DNA from: JAAYYM01 sp964483155
GTDB lineage: Bacteria > Bacillota > Clostridia > Lachnospirales > Lachnospiraceae
Assembly (NCBI GenBank): GCA_964483155.1
Contig: CAZAAC010000021.1
Location: 1-43,866, forward strand
Direction of reading: 5' to 3'
DNA: 43,866 nt
How positions within the stretch are numbered: position 1 is the first letter of the stretch; each line of letters begins with the position of its first letter. Below are positions 7,785 through 16,455 of the stretch, piece after piece. Below the pieces are notes generated by a model. That model saw only the letters and a list, made by a program, of their open reading frames with translations, had not been told where the DNA came from and made no database searches. A program made the position numbers and the translations under genes.

Positions 7785-8522
7785 ATGGAAAAAAGAGAAA
7801 ATATACCAGTTATACAAGTAACAGGACTAAAAAAAATATATAGAGTTGGCGATACAAAGGTTCGTGCTCTTAATGGTGTGGATTTTTCCATATATAAGGG
7901 TGAATTTTGTTCTATTGTGGGGGCCTCAGGTTCAGGAAAGTCAACACTGCTTAATATGCTTGCTGGTCTTGAACCGCCATCAAAAGGGGAGATTATCATC
8001 GCGGGTGCACATATTGAAAAAATGTCTGAAAACGAACTCGTAAGCTTTAGGCGTGAAAGAGTAGGGTTTATATTTCAGTCCTTTAATCTGCTTTCGACAT
8101 TGAGCGCAGTTGAAAATGTAGCATTACCGCTTACATTTCGTGGAATGGATAAGAAAGAGCGGTTATTAAAAGCAGAAGCAACTTTGAAACTGGTAGGACT
8201 GAAGAAGCATGCCAGCCATAGACCATCACAACTTTCAGGAGGACAGCAGCAAAGAGTCGGTGTGGCAAGAGCGCTTGTAGTGGAACCAGAAATCATTTTT
8301 GCCGATGAGCCAACTGGAAATTTGGACTCAAATACTTCTGCAGAAGTTATGGAATTGATGCGAAAACTAGTCAGAGAACAAAATCAGACATTAGTAATGG
8401 TTACGCATGATCAGCAACTGGCTTCGTTTGCAGACAGGGTTTTTCACATTAAGGATGGTAAAATTACAAAGATAGACAATAATAAAATGCATAATCATGA
8501 AAACAATTGCGGAGAGGAATAG
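7785..8522 (+). CDS. MacB/LolD-type ABC transporter ATPase
   Basis: A 245-residue ATP-binding subunit with Walker A GASGSGKST (46-54), the Q-loop region FIFQSFNLLS, signature LSGGQQQRVGVARAL, Walker B IIFADEPTGNLDS and the H-loop VTHD. The closest group is the MacB/LolD/FtsE type that drives mechanotransmission permeases. Three bases separate it from the CARDB gene, and the cognate permease is the third gene. The C-terminus has a short Asn/His-rich tail. Confidence 0.92.
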   Translation: MEKRENIPVIQVTGLKKIYRVGDTKVRALNGVDFSIYKGEFCSIVGASGSGKSTLLNMLAGLEPPSKGEIIIAGAHIEKMSENELVSFRRERVGFIFQSFNLLSTLSAVENVALPLTFRGMDKKERLLKAEATLKLVGLKKHASHRPSQLSGGQQQRVGVARALVVEPEIIFADEPTGNLDSNTSAEVMELMRKLVREQNQTLVMVTHDQQLASFADRVFHIKDGKITKIDNNKMHNHENNCGEE

Positions 8523-8525
8523 GGT

Positions 8526-9995
8526 ATGAATAAAAAAAGGAAAATAAGTATGTTATATGGTAGTATCATTTTTACTTTCGCATTTTTGATGCTTGCGGAA
8601 CCAGCATATGCCGAATCGACATCTGACAATAGTTCATCAGGTGGCAGTTCCTATAGTGGTGCTTATTCTTCGACTGAATATATTAAGCCGGGTAATTATT
8701 GGTTTACACCATCTGGTAAATATGGAGAATTGGTTACAGTTACATTGCCAATTGTCAATATGACACCATATACGATTAAGGATGTTATCATTACGCCTGT
8801 GATTAGTGGTAATAGTAAGTCGTGGCCATTTGAGATTACACAGACTAATTATGTGTTAAAATTAGACAGTCTGGCAGGATCAAATGCTGAGCCAGATGTG
8901 AATAAGAGGACCAAAAATCTTTTTTGGACGTTTAAGGTACGTGAGGATGTTTTGAACGGATATTATCCAATTAGTTATCAAATTTTGTATACGGATGAGT
9001 TATGTGATCAAGGTTCCTGTACGATTTCTACATATATTAAGTGTACAGGTAAGCCAGGTGCAGATAGTATTAGTGGTGAGGATGCTAGTGAGAAAGAGTC
9101 GACACCGAGAATTATAGTGACAGGCTTTGAAACATCTCCTACAGATGTATTTGCCGGCGAGGCCTTTATGCTAAACCTTCATGTGCAGAATACATCTAAG
9201 AAAACAGCAGTACAGAATGTAGAATTTGACTTAGAGGCAGCGGTGGAAGGAACTGATGAGAATGCTACTTATTCAGCTTTTCTTCCTACATCCGGTTCTA
9301 ATTCTGTATATATAGACAGTATTCCAGCAGGCGGTAATATTGATATGGCAGTTGAATTTACGGCAAAGGCAGACTTGGCGCAAAAGCCATATGTATTGAA
9401 TGTAAAAATGAAATATGAAGACTCTGAAAATAATCCTTATGAATCTACAGGAAGCGTATCAATTCCCGTAAAACAGGTGTCCAAATTTGACATTAGCTCT
9501 GTAGATATGATGCCGCAGAGCATTACGGTAGGCAGTGAAGCTAATGCGATGTTTAGCATTTATAATACTGGCAAAACCAAGCTATATAATGTCAAGGCGA
9601 AGTTGATTGCGGATTCCATTACGGGGGGAGATGCTTTTATTGGTCATCTTGAATCGGGTGCAACGGGGAATGTAGATGTCATGGTAACAGGCGCAGCACC
9701 GACAATGGATGAGGGCGAAGTAAAGATAATCGTATCTTATGAAGATGATACAGGGGCAGTATTCTCAAAGGAATTCGCCACTAATATTTATGTGACAGAG
9801 CAAGTTATGGAGGAATATGATCCAAGCATGGAAGAGGGCATGGTAGAAGAGACAGGTGGATTTCCTTATGGACTTTTAATTGTAGGAGTAGTAATTGCTG
9901 GTGGTATTACGGGATTGGTTGTTTGGAAAAAGAAAAAGAAGAAAAAACGCAAGCAAGAGTTACTAATAGAGGATCTAGAAGATGATGAGGAATAA
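8526..9995 (+). CDS. Membrane-anchored CARDB/S-layer-like surface protein
   Basis: The 489-residue protein has an N-terminal signal peptide (hydrophobic residues 11-28, likely cut after AEPAYA). Extracellular beta-rich repeats follow, resembling CARDB or COG1361-type modules (e.g. ETSPTDVFAGEAFMLNLHVQ and QSITVGSEANAMFSIYN). A single C-terminal membrane helix (about 450-467) is followed by a very basic K/R run and an acidic tail. It sits between the ATPase and permease genes, the place a membrane-fusion protein holds in MacAB or YknXYZ loci. It probably acts as the extracellular partner of this transporter; that is inference from position. Confidence 0.75.
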   Translation: MNKKRKISMLYGSIIFTFAFLMLAEPAYAESTSDNSSSGGSSYSGAYSSTEYIKPGNYWFTPSGKYGELVTVTLPIVNMTPYTIKDVIITPVISGNSKSWPFEITQTNYVLKLDSLAGSNAEPDVNKRTKNLFWTFKVREDVLNGYYPISYQILYTDELCDQGSCTISTYIKCTGKPGADSISGEDASEKESTPRIIVTGFETSPTDVFAGEAFMLNLHVQNTSKKTAVQNVEFDLEAAVEGTDENATYSAFLPTSGSNSVYIDSIPAGGNIDMAVEFTAKADLAQKPYVLNVKMKYEDSENNPYESTGSVSIPVKQVSKFDISSVDMMPQSITVGSEANAMFSIYNTGKTKLYNVKAKLIADSITGGDAFIGHLESGATGNVDVMVTGAAPTMDEGEVKIIVSYEDDTGAVFSKEFATNIYVTEQVMEEYDPSMEEGMVEETGGFPYGLLIVGVVIAGGITGLVVWKKKKKKKRKQELLIEDLEDDEE

Positions 9996-9998
9996 ACA

Positions 9999-11381
9999 AT
10001 GAAATTTGTTGATTTATTACGTATGAGTAGCAGTAATCTTTTTAAAAGAAAAATAAGAACGATATTGACAGTTTTGGGTGTTGTAATTGGAACTGCCTCT
10101 ATCATTGTTATGATTTCACTTGGTCTTGGGCTTAACAAGTCAACAATGGAGCAGATTGAGAACTACGGAGGGCTTACAACCGTGAATGTATCTGAAGCAT
10201 ATGAAGAGAATATGGCAGAGGATAATAAATCGACTGAGAAAAAGCGATTAGATGATGAACTGGTGGAGACCTTGAAAGGATTGGAAAATGTAGAGAGTGT
10301 GACTCCAATATTAAATGCAAGTGTCATATTGAAACAGGGTATTTATGAAATGAATACACAATTGTTAGGAATTTCTTTAGAGGGACTCAAACAGTTAGAC
10401 ATGACTTTTAGTACAGGGGGAATTCCTGCCGAGAATGCTCCACTACAGTTTATATATGGAGGCGCAGTACAGAGAGATTTTTATAATGCGAAAACAGGCC
10501 AATATCCCTATTGGGAGACACAGACACTGCCGGAAATAGATTTTGCAGGCCAGGAAATGTTTGTCATATTTGATACAGAGGCTTATTACACTTCTCAAAA
10601 CACTGCTTCTGGCGGACCTGAATCAGGGCAACAGGGACAGGTAGAAGTGGTAAAGGCACCAAAGAAATATATGATAGGAGCAGCAGGAGTTTTGATGCAG
10701 TCGGAGACTGAGGATAATCAGTTTTCGTGGAATGTGTACTGTGACATTGAAGCATTAAAATTGCAATTAAAAAAAGTATTTAAGAATAAACCAATTCCAG
10801 GACAACCGACCAAAAGTAATGGAAAAGCATATAAGGAAATGTTCTATAATAGCATACAGGTTAATACGGATAGTATGGATTCAGTAAGTACAGTACAGGC
10901 AATGATAAAGGAAATGGGTTATCAGGCGGATAGTAATGCAGAGTGGGTATCGTCTATGCAGGAGCAGTACAAAAGTATTCAGTTAGTACTAGGTGGTATT
11001 GGCGCAGTGTCATTGTTTGTTGCAGCAATTGGTATTACAAACACAATGATGATGTCTATTTATGAAAGAACAAAAGAAATTGGTGTTATCAAAGTATTAG
11101 GATGCAGTCTTGGAAATATACGCTCATTGTTTTTATTAGAGGCAGCATATATTGGTTTTATTGGTGGTTTTGTAGGTGTATTATTAAGTTATGGAATATC
11201 CTTTCTCATTAACAAGGTGGCAACAAGCATGAACGCGTATCAATCAACTGTTTCCTATATACCTGCATGGCTCTCATTTTCAGGACTTGTTTTTGCCGTA
11301 ATTGTTGGTATGGTAGCAGGATTTTTCCCGGCACTTCGCGCTATGCGACTTTCGCCACTGGCAGCAATCAGAAACGAGTAA
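9999..11381 (+). CDS. MacB/FtsX-family ABC permease
   Basis: A 460-residue permease with the MacB topology. A first membrane helix lies at about residues 20-45, after the typical LFKRKIRTILTVLGVVIG. A large extracellular MacB-PCD domain follows, then three C-terminal helices in an FtsX domain (about 325-455) containing ERTKEIGVIKVLG and ending in RLSPLAAIRNE. Such proteins move peptides, lipoproteins or drugs, or transmit force across the membrane, without acting as channels. It follows the CARDB gene by 3 bases and precedes the MBOAT gene by 27 bases with no terminator seen between. Confidence 0.9.
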   Translation: MKFVDLLRMSSSNLFKRKIRTILTVLGVVIGTASIIVMISLGLGLNKSTMEQIENYGGLTTVNVSEAYEENMAEDNKSTEKKRLDDELVETLKGLENVESVTPILNASVILKQGIYEMNTQLLGISLEGLKQLDMTFSTGGIPAENAPLQFIYGGAVQRDFYNAKTGQYPYWETQTLPEIDFAGQEMFVIFDTEAYYTSQNTASGGPESGQQGQVEVVKAPKKYMIGAAGVLMQSETEDNQFSWNVYCDIEALKLQLKKVFKNKPIPGQPTKSNGKAYKEMFYNSIQVNTDSMDSVSTVQAMIKEMGYQADSNAEWVSSMQEQYKSIQLVLGGIGAVSLFVAAIGITNTMMMSIYERTKEIGVIKVLGCSLGNIRSLFLLEAAYIGFIGGFVGVLLSYGISFLINKVATSMNAYQSTVSYIPAWLSFSGLVFAVIVGMVAGFFPALRAMRLSPLAAIRNE

Positions 11382-11408
11382 TTTTTCTAATAAAAGAAGG
11401 AATTTAAA

Positions 11409-12800
11409 ATGGTTTTCAGTAGTTTGCTCTTTTTGTTTTGGTTTTTGCCCATTTTTTTTGGCGTCTACTATCTATGCCCCAGTCGATTTCGCAATGGAGT
11501 ACTTTTTTTGGGGAGTATATTATTTTATGCATGGGGTGAGCCAAAATATCTGCTATTAATAGTCGTTTCTATTGCAGCTAATTATTTGTCGGGACTTTTG
11601 ATGCATAGCTTTGACAATAGAGCGGGAATCAGAAAGGCTTGTTTAATTAGTATTCTTTTGTTTGACATTGGCTTACTGGTAGTATTTAAATATACAGATT
11701 TTGTGCTTGAAAATTGTAATAGAATACTAAATACTGATTTTAATGCAACTAACATAGTACTACCACTTGGAATTAGTTTTTATACTTTTCAGATTATGTC
11801 TTATGTAATAGATTTATATAGAAGAAAAATACCAGTCGAGAAATCAATTTTAAGGTTGGGAGTTTATCTGGCAATGTTCCCTCAACTCATAGCGGGTCCT
11901 ATCGTAGTTTACTCCAAGGTAGCACAGCAGTTGGAAGAGCGTAAATGCAGCTTAAAGGATTTTGAAGATGGATTGAAAATATTTATTCTGGGTCTAGGTT
12001 CAAAAGTATTGATTGCTAATAATATCGGTGTACTATGGGATGATCTGGCGGTTATTGGATATGAGAATTTATCTATGCCGTTAGCTTGGCTGGGTATATT
12101 GGCGTTTTCACTGCAAATCTATTTTGATTTTAATGGTTATTCACTGATGGCAATTGGACTAGGAAAAATGCTTGGGTTTTCAATACCACAGAATTTTGAT
12201 TTCCCTTATATAGCAAAGTCTGTCACAGAGTTCTGGAAAAGATGGCATATGACGCTCAGCAGTTGGTTTAAGGAATATCTCTATATTCCGCTTGGAGGCA
12301 ACCAAAAAGGAAAGCTCAGAACTTATGTAAACTTATTTGTTGTATGGAGTATTACTGGATTGTGGCATGGTGCTAGTTGGAATTTTATCTTGTGGGGTAT
12401 TTTTTTCTTTGTGTTATTGACAATTGAACGTGTTGGATTTGGAAAGTGGTTAGCGAGACATACCATTTTTGCAAGAGCATACACGCTCCTAAGTATTGGC
12501 GGCAGTTGGATGATATTTGCACTTACTGATTTTGCTGAACTTAGAATATATACTTCAAAGCTTTTTAGCTTCCAAGTAAGAATGGAAGGAATTAATGGTA
12601 ATGTGATTTACTATTACTTAAGGAACTATGGATTTGTACTTGTATTGGGTATTATATTATCAACACCTATTTTAAAAAAATGGTATGATAGAAATAAGAG
12701 TAAGGTAGCAGGTATCTGCTTGTTAGCATTTATAATGCTGGCTTCTATTGCATATCTTGTAGATGCGTCCTACAATCCATTTTTATATTTTAGGTTTTGA
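11409..12800 (+). CDS. MBOAT O-acyltransferase (DltB/AlgI-like)
   Basis: A 463-residue multi-pass protein of the membrane-bound O-acyltransferase family. The conserved region FWKRWHMTLSSWFKEYLYIP (275-294) includes His280, and the catalytic-type His320 lies in GLWHGASWNFILWG. The family moves acyl groups, often acetyl, through the membrane for modification of extracellular polysaccharides. Together with the DHHW and SGNH proteins next door, polysaccharide O-acetylation is more likely than D-alanylation, since no dltACD genes are present. AGAAGGAATTTAAA provides the ribosome site. Confidence 0.92.
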   Translation: MVFSSLLFLFWFLPIFFGVYYLCPSRFRNGVLFLGSILFYAWGEPKYLLLIVVSIAANYLSGLLMHSFDNRAGIRKACLISILLFDIGLLVVFKYTDFVLENCNRILNTDFNATNIVLPLGISFYTFQIMSYVIDLYRRKIPVEKSILRLGVYLAMFPQLIAGPIVVYSKVAQQLEERKCSLKDFEDGLKIFILGLGSKVLIANNIGVLWDDLAVIGYENLSMPLAWLGILAFSLQIYFDFNGYSLMAIGLGKMLGFSIPQNFDFPYIAKSVTEFWKRWHMTLSSWFKEYLYIPLGGNQKGKLRTYVNLFVVWSITGLWHGASWNFILWGIFFFVLLTIERVGFGKWLARHTIFARAYTLLSIGGSWMIFALTDFAELRIYTSKLFSFQVRMEGINGNVIYYYLRNYGFVLVLGIILSTPILKKWYDRNKSKVAGICLLAFIMLASIAYLVDASYNPFLYFRF

Positions 12801-12813
12801 TAGGGGGGCAGTC

Positions 12814-13938
12814 ATGAAATCAATCAGACAATTGCTATTTCTATATATATTTATTGCATTTATGGCTGTAATGTGCCTTGTGGGCGTCATAAAGCAGGAT
12901 GAAAAGTTTTCTATAAAAGAGAACAGATATCTTGCAACAAGACCAACATTTTCTGCTTCAGGTATAATTGATGGCAGTTATATGAAACAATTTGAGACTT
13001 ATGTAAATGAACAAATACCTTTCCGAAGCCAGTGGATACTTGCAAAATCATTATTGCAGAGAGTAATGCTTAGACAAGAAAATAATGATATTATTGCGGG
13101 TAAAAATGGTTATCTCTTTGAAAAAAAGCTTTCAGCAGGCGTACAATTTAATGAAAATATGGGGTATATCATAGATTTTGTACGAGAGTATCATAATAAA
13201 GCGGAATCCATTACAGTGGCTGCAGCTCCAAATTCATATGGTGTGCTTGCACAGTATTTGCCAAAGGGGATACCAAACGTAAATCAAGAAACAACACTTA
13301 ATGCCTTTTTAGGGGGAGATTTGTATAGAAATTGTTTTGTGCTTGATTTGCAAAAGACATTGTCTAAACATGCAGATGAGTACATCTACTATCGCACAGA
13401 CCATCACTGGACGACACTGGGTGCCTATTATGCATACACGGCATACTGTGAGGAGAAAGGATTTGAACCAATTGAAATCTCAAATTTATTAGAGAAGCGT
13501 ATTGCAAATTTTACCGGAACATATTATGCTAAGGCAGATGGCTTTATTAGGGAACCTGATACGATAACGTATTTTGAGATACCTATTGATCATATGTATC
13601 TTCCAAATGAAAGCAAAGTGGACTTATATGATGTTTCTAAGGCAAGCGAATTTGATAAATATGCCACTTTTTTATATGGAAATTATGGAATGGTACAGAT
13701 TGATACAGCAGATGGCGAAAAAGATAAAGAGAGTATTCTTATCATAAAGGATTCCTATGCAAACTGCTTGATCCCTTTTTTGTCATATCATTATAATACA
13801 ATATATGTTGTTGACTTAAGATACTTTGCAGGAAGTATAGGGGAGCTGATTGCGGACAAACAGCCAATAGATATTTTAACTATGAATAATTTTTCAAATC
13901 TAACAGAGGATAAGCACTTTTATAAGCTTTTACAGTAA
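12814..13938 (+). CDS. DHHW family protein (AlgJ/AlgX-like)
   Basis: A 374-residue secreted or membrane-anchored protein: one N-terminal hydrophobic helix (about 5-26), the eponymous DHHW at 196-199 in YYRTDHHWTTLGAYY, and a later IIKDSYANCLIPFLS block that resembles the SGNH-like Ser motif of AlgJ/AlgX. These proteins work with MBOAT transporters to acetylate exported polysaccharide. The start is ATG 12814, just after GGGGGG; the frame open from 12763 overlaps the MBOAT end and lacks a ribosome site. The gap to the MBOAT stop is 13 bases. Confidence 0.88.
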   Translation: MKSIRQLLFLYIFIAFMAVMCLVGVIKQDEKFSIKENRYLATRPTFSASGIIDGSYMKQFETYVNEQIPFRSQWILAKSLLQRVMLRQENNDIIAGKNGYLFEKKLSAGVQFNENMGYIIDFVREYHNKAESITVAAAPNSYGVLAQYLPKGIPNVNQETTLNAFLGGDLYRNCFVLDLQKTLSKHADEYIYYRTDHHWTTLGAYYAYTAYCEEKGFEPIEISNLLEKRIANFTGTYYAKADGFIREPDTITYFEIPIDHMYLPNESKVDLYDVSKASEFDKYATFLYGNYGMVQIDTADGEKDKESILIIKDSYANCLIPFLSYHYNTIYVVDLRYFAGSIGELIADKQPIDILTMNNFSNLTEDKHFYKLLQ

Positions 13939-14007
13939 AGACAGGCTGAAAGCATTATTATTGGGGATAAAAAGGGGAAATAAAGAAGTAAGGTTGGAAG
14001 ATTGATA

Positions 14008-15042
14008 ATGGAAGAGAATTATGATAGTAAACAGGATGAAAAAAAAGTCCATAATATTGATTTTGATAAAGAGCGGGAAATAAGAAAACATAAACAGATA
14101 CGTATGATTATGATTATACTGACATTTTTTTGTACGGTGCTGATTGCGGCATTTGCTGGCGTATTTCTTGCGCTCCTGGAGAAGGGGAAGAGCATCAAGG
14201 ATCTGACTGCGTTGATAGAATCTATGTATCAAACAGACGCAGTAATACAGGATACGGATGAATCAGGATTCCCTACAGAGCCAGAGCAGGGAATACAGCA
14301 GGAGAATATACTTAGCAAGAACAATGTAGTTGTTTCAAATAACAATGTAGTTACCGTAAGTGATAATGCAGATAAAGGGATATCAGATAATACTGCGGAA
14401 AATGTAGAAGAAGAGAGTGTTTCGGATAATTCAGAAGAGGCAAGTTATCCAAAATCGTTCCAGCTTGTGGAGGAGAGTTATTTTGATGATGCATTATTTA
14501 TCGGCGATTCCAGATTAGAAGGTTTGGGACTGCACTCTGGTCTGAATGCGACATTTTATACTGCGACTGGATTTCAGCTGCATGCAATAGATACTTACAA
14601 GGTCGTAAAGACAGAAGATGGTAAAAAGCCAATATTTGATGTTCTTGAACCAGAGGCCTTTACAAAAGTTTATATAAAGGTTGGCCTTAATGAAATGGGT
14701 TGGGGAACAGATGCTATGTTTTTGCAGAAATATATGGAATTAATCACTAAAATCCGGGCTTTAGAACCAAATGCTATTATATATGTGCACGGGCTGATTC
14801 ATGTGACAGCAGAAAAGTCAGAGGAGGATTCTGTCCATAGTAACGAAGTGATTGATGCTAGAAATGAGATGCTTAAGAATTTTGCAGAAGTTGAGCAGGC
14901 ATATTATATTGATATCAATGAGGTCGTATCGGACGAAAACGGTGCACTTTATTCAGATATGACAGCAGATGGGATACATTTAAAGGCGCAATACATGGAA
15001 CTTTGGAAAAACTATCTGATGGCACATGCAATTGTTCAATGA
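14008..15042 (+). CDS. Membrane-anchored SGNH/GDSL hydrolase
   Basis: The 344-residue protein has a cytoplasmic charged N-terminus, one membrane helix (about 31-56) and an Asn/Ser/Glu-rich linker with repeats of SDN and NNVV. An extracellular SGNH domain follows, with block I at GDSR (166-169, Ser168 nucleophile), a VGLNEMGWG block III-like stretch and DGIH at 321-324, giving the Asp/His pair. It may be the acetyltransferase or esterase that finishes O-acetylation on the outside, given its MBOAT and DHHW neighbours. ATG 14008 was chosen because GGAAG stands 7 bases before it. Confidence 0.82.
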   Translation: MEENYDSKQDEKKVHNIDFDKEREIRKHKQIRMIMIILTFFCTVLIAAFAGVFLALLEKGKSIKDLTALIESMYQTDAVIQDTDESGFPTEPEQGIQQENILSKNNVVVSNNNVVTVSDNADKGISDNTAENVEEESVSDNSEEASYPKSFQLVEESYFDDALFIGDSRLEGLGLHSGLNATFYTATGFQLHAIDTYKVVKTEDGKKPIFDVLEPEAFTKVYIKVGLNEMGWGTDAMFLQKYMELITKIRALEPNAIIYVHGLIHVTAEKSEEDSVHSNEVIDARNEMLKNFAEVEQAYYIDINEVVSDENGALYSDMTADGIHLKAQYMELWKNYLMAHAIVQ

Positions 15043-15075
15043 TGAAATGGTATAAAATAAAGGAAAGAAGATGAA

Positions 15076-15558
15076 ATGATGAAGAGTAAGAATAATTTTG
15101 AAAAAAGGATTATTGTAGGGCTAATATCAGCCATTGCAGTTTTTGTTATAGGTTGTGCTGGAAAATCAAAAGAGATTACGATAACAGAGCTTGGTGAAAG
15201 TTTATTATCAAATATTACCTATGAAGATGAATTAGCTGCTATTGACTTAGACACGGCAGAGATGATTTACTATCTTGATAATACAGAAATAACTAATGTT
15301 TGCATATATGAGAGTAGCGGGGCGACAGCAGAGGAAATCGCAGTGTTTGAATGCGCAGCATCGACAGATGCTAATAAGGCAGAAACGGCAGTCAGAACAC
15401 GCATAGAGGAACAAAAAGAGTCCTTCGAGAACTATGTTCCCGAAGAACTGGTTAAGTTAAATAATGCTATCGTAATAAAGAGTGGAAAATATGTAATACT
15501 TTCAGTATCCTCTGATCCTGATACTGCGAGAAAAATCATTGAAGAAGCATTTCAATAA
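15076..15558 (+). CDS. DUF4358-type lipoprotein
   Basis: A 160-residue lipoprotein. The signal peptide ends in a lipobox-like VIGC (Cys27), so it should be attached to the outer face of the membrane. The body resembles DUF4358: LGESLLSNITYEDEL, then acidic and Ala-rich segments ending SSDPDTARKIIEEAF. Its function is unknown. I recall such proteins being frequent beside MBOAT/DHHW genes in Lachnospiraceae, which fits here as the last gene of the run. Two adjacent ATG codons (15076, 15079) compete as starts. Confidence 0.7.
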   Translation: MMKSKNNFEKRIIVGLISAIAVFVIGCAGKSKEITITELGESLLSNITYEDELAAIDLDTAEMIYYLDNTEITNVCIYESSGATAEEIAVFECAASTDANKAETAVRTRIEEQKESFENYVPEELVKLNNAIVIKSGKYVILSVSSDPDTARKIIEEAFQ

Positions 15559-15565
15559 AGCAAAA

Positions 15566-16201
15566 TCAATAACCTAAGGTTTCTCCAATCAAAAATACTT
15601 TAATACGCCCCTTTATGCCACTGCGGCGTGTAATGACGATCTGATTACAGATACAGTCAGGAGCGAGACAATCTGCACAGACACCTGTTTCAAAGCAAGG
15701 TGTCTTTTTGCTTAAACGTTTTACGTTAGCAGCTGCAGCAATATTCTGAGACCTACTAATTCCTTCTTCTACCGTTGAGACAACTTTATTCATTCCAGTG
15801 ACTACTATAATATTTTCAGGACCATGGATTAAACATGCAACACGATTACCGGCACCATCTATATTGACAAGCTCTCCCGCAAGAGTTATTGCATTTGTAC
15901 TCATAAAATAGTAGTCTGCCATAACTATTTTAGAAAAAGTCTCTCGTTTTTCAGCAGCTGTTGTAGATGACATGCGGTCAATAAACAGATATTTGCCAGC
16001 GGTGATTTCGTCCATAAGCCCAATTTCATTTGTGGTCATAGAACCACCACTGGTTACAACACTTCCAGTAGGAAGCATTTGCAGAATAAAATCTTTGCAG
16101 GATTTTTTATCTGCAAAATAATAGCCTTCCATATTACGTTTTTCTAAATTTTTAATAATAGTCCTTGCCTGTGTTTCATAGGCTTCCTGCTTAGGTGTCA
16201 T
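15566..16201 (-). CDS. LUD-domain protein (lactate utilization type)
   Basis: A 211-residue protein of the LUD (LutC/YkgG, DUF162) family. It has the glycine-rich SVVTSGGSMTTNEIG (about 48-62) and ends with a cysteine-rich stretch, CFETGVCADCLAPDCIC, which could bind an iron-sulfur cluster. LutBC proteins take part in L-lactate oxidation, but no lutA or lutB homologue is nearby, so the substrate here is open. AAGGAGG lies 6 bases before ATG. The gene converges on the DUF4358 gene with only 7 bases between. Confidence 0.85.
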   Translation of the reverse strand: MTPKQEAYETQARTIIKNLEKRNMEGYYFADKKSCKDFILQMLPTGSVVTSGGSMTTNEIGLMDEITAGKYLFIDRMSSTTAAEKRETFSKIVMADYYFMSTNAITLAGELVNIDGAGNRVACLIHGPENIIVVTGMNKVVSTVEEGISRSQNIAAAANVKRLSKKTPCFETGVCADCLAPDCICNQIVITRRSGIKGRIKVFLIGETLGY

Positions 16202-16246
16202 ATATTTCCTCCTTAAATGAAAATTAATTGAAAACTAATCATAGTT

Positions 16247-16276
16247 AGTATAGCATATTCTCATCCTATATTACAA
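16247..16276 (-). promoter_or_regulatory. Probable promoter of the LUD gene
   Basis: On the minus strand, TTGTAA (16276-16271) is 18 bases from TATACT (16252-16247), about 45 bases ahead of the LUD start. The stretch 16277-16420 beyond it is AT-rich and shows no gene or hairpin that I can support. Confidence 0.5.
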
Positions 16277-16420
16277 AGAATACAGAAAAAATGCTGTTTA
16301 AGAGCAATTTTGAATTGTATGCAATAGACAGAATAATCAAAAAAATCGAACATTATTAACAAATAATACAATTATATTTATAAAATAAATAGAAAATATA
16401 ATAAATTATTTATAAAAATA

Positions 16421-16449
16421 TTGACAATTATAATACCATATATTATAAT
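16421..16449 (+). promoter_or_regulatory. Perfect-consensus sigma-A promoter of the large ncRNA
   Basis: TTGACA (16421-16426), exactly 17 bases, and TATAAT (16444-16449). Both boxes match consensus in full, with A/T-rich DNA upstream that could act as an UP element. Transcription should start near 16456. No open reading frame of credible quality follows, so it points to a highly expressed RNA. Confidence 0.8.
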
Positions 16450-16455
16450 GAACTT

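Noticed and set aside
12763..12813. Upstream start of the DHHW gene
   Set aside because: It overlaps the MBOAT coding end and lacks a ribosome site, while GGGGGG directly precedes ATG 12814.
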